A stretch of 64,000 nucleotides of DNA from Acuticoccus mangrovi (lineage in GTDB: Bacteria > Pseudomonadota > Alphaproteobacteria > Rhizobiales > Amorphaceae): assembly GCF_016411865.1 (NCBI RefSeq), contig NZ_JAEKJA010000005.1, positions 186,001-250,000 on the forward strand. Direction: 5' to 3'. This document shows, one piece after another, positions 18,458 through 27,552 of this stretch. The position numbers and the translations under genes are program-made. The notes beneath the pieces were generated by a model. It had not been told where the DNA came from. It did not search any database and saw only the letters and a list, made by a program, of their open reading frames with translations. Within the stretch, counting starts at the first letter, position 1, and each line of letters starts with the position of its first letter.

Positions 18458-19245
18458 GGGCGCCGGTCCGCGCGCGCTCGGGCCGCCCCGCCGCGCACGG
18501 CCTCGAACGCTGGGCCGGCGTGATCGCCGTCCTCGTCTTCCTGGCGCTCTGGGAGATCCTGCCGCGCCTCGGGGTGGTGAACGAGTTCTTCACCAGCCGA
18601 CCCTCGCTCCTCGCCGTCGCGGCGGTGGAGGTTCTCGCCTCGGCGCAATATTGGAGCGACCTCGCCCTCACCATGCAGGAGTTCGCGGTGGGGTTCGGCC
18701 TCGCGGTCGTCGTGGCGATCCCGATGGGGCTTCTCATCGGCGCCTCGCCGATCGCCCGCGGCATCGCGATGACGCCGATGATGGCGCTCTACATCGCGCC
18801 GAGCATGATCCTGTTGCCGCTTCTGATCCTGTGGCTCGGGGTGGGCCTCGCCTCCAAGATCGCCGTCGTCTTCATCGCCAGCTATTTTCCGATCGTCATC
18901 AATCTTTTGGCGGGGATGGACGAGATCGACGGGCGTTTGGTGCGCGTCGGGCACGTCTTCGGGGCGTCCCGGCTTCAGCTCTTCTCGACGATCCATCTGC
19001 CGGCGACGATGCCGCATCTCCTCGTCGGCCTGCGGCTCGCCGTGGGGCGGGGGCTGCTCTCCGTCATCGCCGCCGAGATCTTCGTCTCGAGCGCGGGGAT
19101 CGGCTACCGGATCCAGATGTTCGGCAACAGCCTGCGGATCGACAGGCTGCTCGTCTACGCGCTGACCGTGAGCATCATCGGCTACACGATGAGCCGCGTG
19201 ATCGGCCTCCTCGAAGAGCGCTGGGGGGCGCGGAGCGTGTCATGA
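18454..19245 (+). CDS. ABC transporter permease 1, SsuC/TauC type
   Basis: Inner-membrane channel subunit of the importer. The 263-residue protein has about six hydrophobic segments after a basic N-terminal tail and the EAA-loop region, approximately AGMDEIDGRLVRVGHVFGA, that docks to the ATPase. It overlaps the ATPase stop by four bases and the next permease start by four bases (ATGA). Having two different permease genes means the channel is probably a heterodimer, which is unusual for this transporter class where one permease normally forms a homodimer. Confidence 0.9.
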   Translation: MRAPVRARSGRPAAHGLERWAGVIAVLVFLALWEILPRLGVVNEFFTSRPSLLAVAAVEVLASAQYWSDLALTMQEFAVGFGLAVVVAIPMGLLIGASPIARGIAMTPMMALYIAPSMILLPLLILWLGVGLASKIAVVFIASYFPIVINLLAGMDEIDGRLVRVGHVFGASRLQLFSTIHLPATMPHLLVGLRLAVGRGLLSVIAAEIFVSSAGIGYRIQMFGNSLRIDRLLVYALTVSIIGYTMSRVIGLLEERWGARSVS

Positions 19246-19997
19246 CGCTGCGCCGATCCTCCTGGGCGTTGGGCCTCGTCTCCTTCGTCGGACTGCTCGC
19301 CATCTGGCAGGCGGCGGTGTCGGCCGGACTGATCGGCGCCTACTACGTGTCCTCGCCGATCGCGGTGGGAGAGGCGTTCGTCGCCATGCTGCGCGAGGGG
19401 ACGATCCAGCGCCATTTCACCGCCTCGGCGATCTCCTTCCTCATCGCCTTCGCGATCGCCACCTCGGCCGGCGTCGCCCTCGGGATGGCCGCCGGGATGT
19501 TCCGCACCGTCGAGCGCACGCTCGATCCGTTCGTCTGGTTCCTCTACTCCACGCCGGCGATCGCCCTCTATCCGCTGTTCGTCGCGTGGCTGGGCTTCGG
19601 CCGTCCGACGAGCGTCGCGACCGCGGTCATGTTCGCGCTGACGCCGATCTACGCCAACACGCTGACGGGGGTGAAGAATGTCAGCCCTCAGCTGATGCGC
19701 ATGGCGCACTCCTTCGGGGCGCGGCCGATGGATCTCTTCGTCCGCATCGCGTTGCCTGCCTCGGTGCCCCTGATCGTCGGCGGCATGCAGCTCGGCGTCG
19801 GCCGTGCGCTGGCGGGCGTTCTCGTGGCCGAGCTCTTCGGCGCCAACGCCGGGCTCGGCTTCTCCATCGCCTACAACGCGCAATATATGCGCACCACCAA
19901 GATGATGGTCTTCATCCTTCTCGTCATCGTCTGCGGTCTGGTCCTCACCCGGGCCATGGCCGCCGTCAGCGCCATGAGCGATCGCTGGCGCACTTGA
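19242..19997 (+). CDS. ABC transporter permease 2, SsuC/TauC type
   Basis: Second inner-membrane subunit, 251 residues, with about six transmembrane segments and its own EAA loop near KNVSPQLMRMAHSFGA. It is homologous to the preceding permease but clearly diverged, so it is an old duplication. The ATG at 19242 overlaps the preceding stop. It ends 26 bases before the RutA-like gene, so transport and catabolism are on one transcript. Confidence 0.9.
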   Translation: MTLRRSSWALGLVSFVGLLAIWQAAVSAGLIGAYYVSSPIAVGEAFVAMLREGTIQRHFTASAISFLIAFAIATSAGVALGMAAGMFRTVERTLDPFVWFLYSTPAIALYPLFVAWLGFGRPTSVATAVMFALTPIYANTLTGVKNVSPQLMRMAHSFGARPMDLFVRIALPASVPLIVGGMQLGVGRALAGVLVAELFGANAGLGFSIAYNAQYMRTTKMMVFILLVIVCGLVLTRAMAAVSAMSDRWRT

Positions 19998-20023
19998 GAC
20001 GCATCTCAATCCGAGGATCCCCC

Positions 20024-21105
<1,082 letters not shown>

Positions 21106-21106
<1 letters not shown>

Positions 21107-22443
21107 TGGGCGCGGTGGCGACCGGCCCGATCGACCTCGCGCGGCCCGACTGGCTCGCCGGAACGCAGTCGCCGCGGGATCGGCTCGAGCATTATCTCGG
21201 CGTGATCGAGGCGCGCGAGACCGAGGTGAGAGCGTTCTCCGCGCTCAACGTGGAGGGGGCGCGGCAGGCCGCCGACGCGTCGACTGCCCGCTACCGCGCC
21301 GGGCGACCCCTGTCGGGGATCGACGGGCTGGTGATCGGGGTCAAGGACAATCTCGAAACGCTCGACATGCCGACGACTTTCGGCAGTCCGATCTTCGCCG
21401 GCTACCGACCGGAGCGCGACAGCGCGATCGCGTTCGCTCTGCGCAAGGCCGGCGCGGTCGTTCTCGGCAAGACGACGAGCACCGAGTTCGCCTCCAGCCA
21501 CCCCTTTCACGACACCCGCAATCCCCACGATGCGAGCCGCACGCCCGGCGGCTCGTCGAGCGGGTCGGCGGCGGCGGTCGCGGCGGGGATGCTGCCGATC
21601 GCCGTCGGCACACAGGTCATCGGCTCGGTGCTGCGCCCGGCCGGCTTCTGCGGCGTCCTCGGGTTCAAGCCGACCTACGGCGCGCTCAACAAGGGCGGGG
21701 CGAGCGACGCCTACAGCCAGCATACGCTCGGCCTGCTCGCCGCCCACCTCGCCGACATCTGGGCGGTCTGCCACGCGGTGGCGTCGTTCGTCGGCGGCGA
21801 TCCGGGGTTCCCGCCATTCCGCGGTGGCGCGCTGCCGGCCGACGCGCGCCGGCCCGACCGCCTCGCCGTGGTCGAGACCGCGGGCTGGGCCGTCGCCGAG
21901 CCTGGCGCCCGCGAGGCGTTCGAGCGCGCCGTCGAGGCGATCGCGGCGCAGGGCGTGGAGATCGTCCGCCGGGCGGACTGCGCGCGGCTCGATCGGCTGG
22001 AGGAGACCATCGCCGACGCGCGTACGATCTCCCTCGACATCTGCCGCTACGAGGGCCTTTGGCCGTTCTCCGACATGGCGCTCCGGCACCGCGGCCTGAT
22101 GAGCGAATCGATGCGCCACCGCGTCGACGTCGCCGAGGCGATGTCGCCGGACGACTACATCGCCCTGCTCGACAGACGCGAGGCCATGCGCTCGGCGCTT
22201 CTGACGTTGTCGGGCGAGGTCGACGGCTTCCTGACCCTCTCCAACACCGGCCCGGCTCCCGTCGGACTTGCGACGACGGGCAACTCGATCTTCAACGTGC
22301 CCGCCTCGGCGCTGCGCGTTCCGGCGATCTCGCTGCCGCTCCTTCGGGTCGACGGGCTTCCCGTCGGCCTGCAGCTCCTCGGCTTTCCCCATCAGGATCG
22401 GGCCCTGTCGTCGACCGCGGGATGGCTGCTCGGCGCCCTGTGA
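21106..22443 (+). CDS. amidase (amidase-signature family)
   Basis: Ser-cisSer-Lys amidohydrolase, 445 residues. The catalytic Lys is in IGVKDN, the cis-Ser in TPGGSSSGSAAAV, and the nucleophile Ser in GTQVIGSVLRPAGFCG. The usual Asp of GTD is Gln here, as in many family members. It starts one base inside the stop of the RutA-like gene, so the two are coupled. In the Rut pathway the ring-opened product is cut by the unrelated hydrolase RutB; this amidase could play that part, splitting a ureido or amide product. That role is inference. Confidence 0.88.
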
Positions 22444-22455
22444 GCCTCGACGCCC

Positions 22456-23067
22456 TCAGCGCGCGAAGTGGGCCCAGGGGCGAAGCGCGGCGTCGGCGTC
22501 GGCGAAGTGGGCGATGTCGTCGGCGAAGCTCTCGGTGAGGTCGAGGTCGTCCCAACCGTTGAGGAGCTTCTTGCGCCAGATGGAGTCCACGGTGAATGCG
22601 ATCGTGTGATTGCCCGCGACGATCTCCTGACGCTCGAGGTCCACGGTCAGCTCTGAAAGGCCGTTCGCGAGGGCGGCGAGGATCGCCTCTCCGTCGTCCT
22701 CGCCGACCTTCGCCGGCAGGACGCCGTTGTTGACGGCGTTGGAGGCGAAGATGTCGCCGAAGCTCGGGGCGATGACGACGCGGAAGCCGGCGTCGGCGAG
22801 GGCGTAGACCGCCGCCTCGCGGGAGGAGCCGCCGCCGAAATTGCGCTGCGCGACGAGGATCTCGGCGCCGGCGCGGGCGGGATCGTTGAGCGGGAAGGAG
22901 GCGTCGAGCGCACCGTCGGCGCCGCGTCGGCGGTCGTAGAGGAGGAAGTCGCCGTAGCCCTCCGAGCGCGGCCGGCTCATGAAGCGGGCGGGGATGAGCT
23001 GATCGGTGTCGATGCCCATGAAGGGGAGCGGGCAGGCGAGCGCGGTGAGGCGGGTGAAGGGGCGCAT
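22456..23067 (-). CDS. leuD: 3-isopropylmalate dehydratase small subunit
   Basis: Swivel-domain subunit that pairs with LeuC to isomerise 2- to 3-isopropylmalate in leucine synthesis. The 203-residue product has GIDTDQLIPARFM near residue 18 and the substrate-loop block NFGGGSSREAAVYAL, both typical of the family. Its ATG overlaps the leuC stop by three bases. It converges on the amidase gene, only 12 bases away. A methylmalate or related isomerase role cannot be excluded from sequence alone. Confidence 0.93.
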   Translation of the reverse strand: MRPFTRLTALACPLPFMGIDTDQLIPARFMSRPRSEGYGDFLLYDRRRGADGALDASFPLNDPARAGAEILVAQRNFGGGSSREAAVYALADAGFRVVIAPSFGDIFASNAVNNGVLPAKVGEDDGEAILAALANGLSELTVDLERQEIVAGNHTIAFTVDSIWRKKLLNGWDDLDLTESFADDIAHFADADAALRPWAHFAR

Positions 23068-24497
23068 CAGAGCGGCCTCATGAGCGGGCGGACGTCGGCG
23101 AGGTGGCCGGTGACGGCGGCGGCCGCGGCCATCGCCGGCGACATCAGGTGGGTGCGCGACTTCGGCCCCTGGCGGCCCTTGAAGTTCCGGTTGGTGGTGG
23201 AGGCGCAGCGCTCGCCGGGCGGCACCAGGTCGCCGTTCATGCCGACGCACATGGAGCAGCCCGCTTCCACCCACTCGAGCCCGGCGGCGGTGAAGATCTC
23301 GGCGAGCCCCTCCGCCTCGGCCTGCTTCTTGATGAGGGAGGAGCCGGGCGAGACGAGACCCGGCACGCGCGCCTTGCGGCCGGCGAGCACGCTCGCGGCG
23401 GCCCGCAGGTCCTCGATCCGGCTGTTGGTGCAGGAGCCGATGAAGACGCGATCCACCGCCACCTCCTCGAGCGGCTGGCCGGCCTTCAGCCCCATATAGT
23501 CGATCGCCTCGCGGGCGTGGGCGGCGCGGGCGGCGTCGTCGATGCGGTCGGGATCGGGCACGCGCTCCGTCACCGGCAGCGCATCTTCGGGGCTGATGCC
23601 CCAGGTCACGATGGGCACCACGTCGCCGCCCTCGAGGGAGATCTCGCGGTCGAACGCGGCGCCCGCGTCGGAGGGGAGGGCGCGCCAGGCGTCGGCGGCG
23701 CGCTCGAAGGCCTCGCCCGAGGGCGCGAGCGGCCGGCCGCGGATATAGTCGATGGTGGTCTCGTCGGGCGCAACCATGCCGCACTTGCCGCCGCTCTCGA
23801 TGGAGAGGTTGCACAGCGTCAGCCGCCCCTCCATCGAGAGGCCGCGCACGGTGGAGCCGGCGAACTCGATCGCGTGGCCCGCCGCTCCATCGGCGCCGAT
23901 GGTGGCGATGATGGTGAGCGCCAGATCCTTGGCGCTGGAGCCCGGCGCCATCTCGCCGTCGACGGTGATCCGCAGCCGCTTCGGCCGCCGCTGCCACAGC
24001 GTCTGCGTCAGCAGCACGTGCGCGACCTCCGAGGCGCCGATGCCGAAGGCGATCGCCCCGAAGGCGCCATGGGTGGAGGTGTGGCTGTCGCCGCACACCA
24101 TGGTGAGGCCGGGCAGCGTGAGCCCCTGCTCGGGCCCCACGACGTGCACGATGCCCTGGCGCGGATCGTCGAGGCCGAAGAGGCGGACGTCGTTGGCCGC
24201 GCAGTTCTCCTTGAGCCGCGCCACCATGCCGGCGATCTCCGCGTCGACGGCAGAGAGATCGCGGGTGCGGGTGGGCACGTAGTGGTCGGCGACGCCGAAG
24301 GTGAGGTGCGGGCGCGCGACCTTGGCGCCGCGCTCGGCGATCTTGCGGTAGGCGTGATGGGAGCCTTCGTGGACGAAGTGGCGATCGATCCACAAGAGGC
24401 TCGCCCCGTCCTCGCGCGTCGCCACCACGTGCGCGTCCCAAACCTTGTCGAACAGCGTCCGCGGTCCGCTCGCGGACATCGATGCGTCGCAGGACAT
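23067..24497 (-). CDS. leuC: 3-isopropylmalate dehydratase large subunit
   Basis: Aconitase-family 4Fe-4S enzyme of leucine biosynthesis. The 476-residue product carries the cluster ligands in IGSCTNSRIEDL and GCSMCVGMN, and the early CGDSHTSTHGAFG motif. The ATG at 24497 has a GGGGGAG box at a good distance; an in-frame extension upstream to 24602 is unlikely because it runs into the preceding hairpin and gene end. It forms a two-gene operon with leuD. The leuCD pair is separate from other leucine genes here. Confidence 0.94.
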   Translation of the reverse strand: MSCDASMSASGPRTLFDKVWDAHVVATREDGASLLWIDRHFVHEGSHHAYRKIAERGAKVARPHLTFGVADHYVPTRTRDLSAVDAEIAGMVARLKENCAANDVRLFGLDDPRQGIVHVVGPEQGLTLPGLTMVCGDSHTSTHGAFGAIAFGIGASEVAHVLLTQTLWQRRPKRLRITVDGEMAPGSSAKDLALTIIATIGADGAAGHAIEFAGSTVRGLSMEGRLTLCNLSIESGGKCGMVAPDETTIDYIRGRPLAPSGEAFERAADAWRALPSDAGAAFDREISLEGGDVVPIVTWGISPEDALPVTERVPDPDRIDDAARAAHAREAIDYMGLKAGQPLEEVAVDRVFIGSCTNSRIEDLRAAASVLAGRKARVPGLVSPGSSLIKKQAEAEGLAEIFTAAGLEWVEAGCSMCVGMNGDLVPPGERCASTTNRNFKGRQGPKSRTHLMSPAMAAAAAVTGHLADVRPLMRPL

Positions 24498-24526
24498 GGC
24501 TCCCCCTTTTCGGATTGTCGTTGGTG

Positions 24527-24551
24527 GCCGAGGGGACGGCGCCCCCTCGGC
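24527..24551 (-). terminator. hairpin between ohr and leuC
   Basis: A 9-bp stem, GCCGAGGGG at 24527-24535 pairing with CCCCTCGGC at 24543-24551, lies 13 bases past the ohr stop and 29 bases before the leuC start. No T-run follows on the minus strand. It may terminate the ohr transcript or act in the leuC leader. Confidence 0.4.
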
Positions 24552-24564
24552 ATATAGGGTGTCG

Positions 24565-24987
24565 TCAGTCGACGCGGGTGATCTCGACCGGGATGTTGCC
24601 ACGGGTGGCGTTGGAGTAGGGGCAGATCTCGTGCGCCTTGGCGATCAGCGCGTCGGCCTCCGCGGCGGGCAGGCCCGGCACCTTCACGGCCATCGCCACG
24701 GCGAGGCCGAAGCCGGGCTTGTCCTCGTTGGGGCCGATCGCGACGCGCGAGGTGATCTCCACGTCGCCGGTCTCCTGCTTGGCCTGAGCGGCGAGGAAGG
24801 CGAGGGCGGACAGGAAGCAGGCGGCGTAGCCGGCGGCGAAGAGCTGCTCGGGATTGGTGCCGCCGACGCCGGGTCCGCCCATCTCCTTGGGCTTCACGAG
24901 GGTGACGTCGAGCGCCCCGTCGGAGGACACGGCGGTGCCGGTGCGGCCGCCCTTCACGAGGGCTTCGGCGGTATAGAGGGTCTTCAA
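24565..24987 (-). CDS. ohr: organic hydroperoxide resistance protein
   Basis: Thiol peroxidase of the Ohr/OsmC fold that reduces organic hydroperoxides. From a TTG at 24987 the product is 140 residues, the usual Ohr length. It shows the peroxidatic Cys57 in AAGYAACFLSAL and the resolving Cys122 in HEICPYSNATRGN, with the partner Glu in GTNPEQLF. The frame is open far upstream inside the next gene, so the start rests on family length and a GGAG box ten bases before the TTG. No OhrR regulator gene is adjacent. Confidence 0.88.
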   Translation of the reverse strand: MKTLYTAEALVKGGRTGTAVSSDGALDVTLVKPKEMGGPGVGGTNPEQLFAAGYAACFLSALAFLAAQAKQETGDVEITSRVAIGPNEDKPGFGLAVAMAVKVPGLPAAEADALIAKAHEICPYSNATRGNIPVEITRVD

Positions 24988-24992
24988 GGCAA

Positions 24993-25988
24993 TCAGGCTC
25001 CGTTGAGGGATCCGAGATAGGTGCGGCCGTCGCCGAGCACCCATCGGGCGTAGTCGGCCACGGCCTCCGCCGGCGGCATGAAGCGGAAGCCGAAGTCCGC
25101 CGCGAAGCGTGCCGAGCTGATCGGCTGCCGCTGGCGACCGAGATCGTCGTTGAAGGCGATGCCGTCGTCCTCCTCGCCGTCCACCACCTCGTAGCGGAAG
25201 CCGGGGAGGTCGGCGGCGAAGGCCTCGGCGAGGCGCGAGGGATGCCAGGTCTCGCCGAGCGAGAGGTTGTAGAGGTCGTGCGGCGGCTCGTCGGCGAGGG
25301 CGAGGAGGGCGAGCGCCCGGGCGACGTCGCGGCTCGATGTCCAGTCGCGCGCTCCGCCGGCGGCAAGGCGCACGGGCTCGCCGGCGAGCGCCTTCATCGC
25401 CACCTGGTAGGGCGGCGACAGCGTCTCGCGCACGCCGGTGTCGCGTTCGTAGGGGCCGAACACCGCGGTGATGCGGGCGCGCACGGTGGAGAGGCCGTGG
25501 CGGCGGCGCGCATCGAGGAGGAGGCGCTCGCTCATCAGCTTGGTGAAGCCGTAGAGGCCGGCCGGCGTCGGCGGGCGATCCTCGACCACCGGCTCGCCCT
25601 CGAACGGAGCGGCGCCGTAGACGGCGGAGGAGCTCGGATAGACGATGCGCCCGACCCCCTCCGCGAGCGCCGCCTCGATGAGGTTGGCGGTGGAGAGGCT
25701 GTTCACGTCGACGACCGTCTCTGCGGGGGCGATGGTGCCCTTGGGGCCGAGGGTGATCGCCGCACCGTGCACAACGGCGCGGGCGCCGCGCAGGGCGGCG
25801 CGCAGCGCGGCGGCGTCGCGCACGTCGCCCTCGATCACGGTGAGTGCGCCGGGCAGGGCGGCGAAGCGATCGAGCGCCGGCCGCGGTAGCGGTCGGTCGT
25901 TGAAGGCGGTGACGGGATGGCCTTCGCCCAGGAGATGGTCGAGGAGAGCGAGACCCACGAAGCCGCCGGCGCCGGTCACGACGATCAT
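24993..25988 (-). CDS. NAD-dependent epimerase/dehydratase family protein
   Basis: Extended short-chain dehydrogenase of 331 residues. The N-terminal Rossmann motif TGAGGFVG is at 5-12, the active-site Tyr/Lys pair is in LYGFTKLMS near residue 145, and the catalytic Ser is in YPSSSAVYG. Family members include UDP-galactose epimerases and D-erythronate/hexuronate dehydrogenases; nothing here fixes the substrate. It precedes ohr by five bases, so they may share a transcript that starts in the long gap beyond 25988. Confidence 0.85.
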   Translation of the reverse strand: MIVVTGAGGFVGLALLDHLLGEGHPVTAFNDRPLPRPALDRFAALPGALTVIEGDVRDAAALRAALRGARAVVHGAAITLGPKGTIAPAETVVDVNSLSTANLIEAALAEGVGRIVYPSSSAVYGAAPFEGEPVVEDRPPTPAGLYGFTKLMSERLLLDARRRHGLSTVRARITAVFGPYERDTGVRETLSPPYQVAMKALAGEPVRLAAGGARDWTSSRDVARALALLALADEPPHDLYNLSLGETWHPSRLAEAFAADLPGFRYEVVDGEEDDGIAFNDDLGRQRQPISSARFAADFGFRFMPPAEAVADYARWVLGDGRTYLGSLNGA

Positions 25989-26652
25989 GCATCCGCTCCG
26001 AAGCGAACGCCGAAATCGATGCGCATGCGCGCGAGTGCACGCGGTGTCGCGTCGGTGGCGTTCACGTCCGCCGTGAACGCGGGGTGGTGGAGGGGAGAGG
26101 CTTCATCCATGATATTGCGTGGCTTTTCCAACATTCCGGCGTGTCGTGGAGAACGGGTGGAGGCACCTATTCACCATAGGGACGTTGACCAATCCTGTCA
26201 TCTGTTTCAAACAGGTTGCAGCGTTATTCATGAGGCTATTGTCTTGCGCGCAGAGTTTGTCACGCCGTCGTCGCCGCTGCCGGAAACCGGCCGGGCCGGC
26301 GGGCTGTCTCGTGGGGTGGGGCGTCACGTTCAGCCTAGCTTCCGGCGACCGCTTTGGCCAACGGGCCGGCGCTCGGGCCCGCCGGCCGGGTCGCCCGCGC
26401 CGGACGCGTGGGGCGGATGCGCGGGGCGGCGTGGTGCCCTCGGCTCGCCGCGCTATGATCGCGGCCGGGCCGGGACGCGCCACCGCGCCGACGGCTCCCT
26501 CCTCGCGGCGCCTCGCGCAGGCGGCCCCGAGCGGGGCCCGGCCCTGCCCGCCATGCCCCTGAGGGCGGACCGGGCCACCCGGTGCGAGACACGATGCGAA
26601 TGAGATCAGACGACACGCGGCGCCGCGCCCAGATGCAAAAGGATAACAAGCA
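25989..26652. other. 664-base gene-free region with AT-rich core
   Basis: This is the longest gene-free stretch in the window, between the divergent epimerase (minus) and lyase (plus) genes. Small open frames exist on both strands but have Arg/Pro/Ala-rich translations and no recognisable start signals. The stretch 26105-26260 is markedly less GC-rich than its surroundings and contains the palindrome at 26202-26214; 26300-26600 is very GC-rich. It probably holds divergent promoters and long leaders. An unrecognised small RNA is possible, but nothing shows it. Confidence 0.5.
26202..26214. promoter_or_regulatory. CTGTTT-C-AAACAG palindrome
   Basis: Six-base perfect arms with a one-base centre lie in the AT-rich part of the divergent gap, 12 bases after a TTGACC hexamer (26185-26190) that could be a -35 element. 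It is a candidate operator for the lyase-hyuBA operon, the epimerase side, or both. Only the symmetry and position support it. Confidence 0.4.
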
Positions 26653-27552
26653 ATGACATTGCGGGATCGCCTGCGCGAGGACGGCCCGATCGTCGCCCCC
26701 GGCGTCTACGATGCGCTGACGGCCTCGATCGCCACGGAGGCGGGTTTCGAGGCGCTCTACCTCTCCGGCGCCTCCATTGCCTACACGCGGCTCGGCCGCC
26801 CCGACATCGGCCTCGTCTCGATGGCCGAGGTCGCCGACGTGATCGCCATGGTGCGCGACCGCGTGCCGACGCCGCTCATCGTCGACGCCGACACCGGCTA
26901 CGGCAACGCCCTCAACGTGGAGCGCACCGTGCGCCTCTTCGAGCGGATGGGCGCCACCGCCATCCAGATCGAGGACCAGACGCTGCCCAAGCGCTGCGGC
27001 CACCTCAAGGACAAGTCGGTGATCCCGACGGGCGAGATGGTCGGCAAGATCAAGGCGGCGGTGGACGCGCGCGCCTCGGAGGCGACGCTGATCGTCGCGC
27101 GCACCGACGCCATCGCCTCCGAAGGGGCGAAGAAGGCCATCGACCGGGCGCTCTCCTACGCCGAGGCGGGTGCCGACGTGCTGTTCGTCGAGGCGCCCAC
27201 CTCCAAGCGCCAGCTCGCCGAAGTCACGGCGGCGCTCGGCGGCGTGCGGCCGCTCCTCGCCAACATGGTGGAGGGCGGCGCGACGCCGATCCACAGCGCC
27301 GCCGATCTCGGCGAGCTGGGCTTCAAGATCGTCATCTTCCCCGGCGGCATCGCCCGCGCGCTCGCCCGCACCGCCAGCGAATATTACGCCTCGCTCTTCA
27401 CCCACGGCTCCACCACGCCGTTCCGCGATCGGATGTACGACTTCAGCGCCCTCAACGAGGTGATCGGCACGCCCGAGATGCTCGCCCGCGGCAAGGCCTA
27501 CGAGGCCGCCGAGAAGGACGCCGACGATCCCAAGGCGGAGGACGCCGCGTGA
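26653..27552 (+). CDS. isocitrate lyase / PEP mutase superfamily enzyme
   Basis: A carbon-carbon or carbon-phosphorus lyase of the ICL/PEP-mutase barrel fold. In the 299-residue product the metal-binding motif is VDADTGYGN (Asp78, Asp80), and the flexible catalytic loop reads LPKRCGHLKDK with the Cys present (Cys115). That loop points to the 2-methylisocitrate/2,3-dimethylmalate lyase side of the family rather than PEP mutase. It overlaps the hyuB GTG by four bases, so its substrate is probably tied to the HyuBA reaction. The exact reaction is unknown. Confidence 0.85.
   Translation: MTLRDRLREDGPIVAPGVYDALTASIATEAGFEALYLSGASIAYTRLGRPDIGLVSMAEVADVIAMVRDRVPTPLIVDADTGYGNALNVERTVRLFERMGATAIQIEDQTLPKRCGHLKDKSVIPTGEMVGKIKAAVDARASEATLIVARTDAIASEGAKKAIDRALSYAEAGADVLFVEAPTSKRQLAEVTAALGGVRPLLANMVEGGATPIHSAADLGELGFKIVIFPGGIARALARTASEYYASLFTHGSTTPFRDRMYDFSALNEVIGTPEMLARGKAYEAAEKDADDPKAEDAA

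Noticed and set aside
23067-24497. leuC/leuD considered as part of the heterocycle pathway or as a methylmalate-type isomerase
   Set aside because: They are on the opposite strand with their own leader, and all motifs fit ordinary 3-isopropylmalate dehydratase.
26103-26603. Several open frames in the long gap before the lyase gene
   Set aside because: Low-complexity Arg/Pro/Ala translations, no ribosome sites and no similarity; treated as non-coding.
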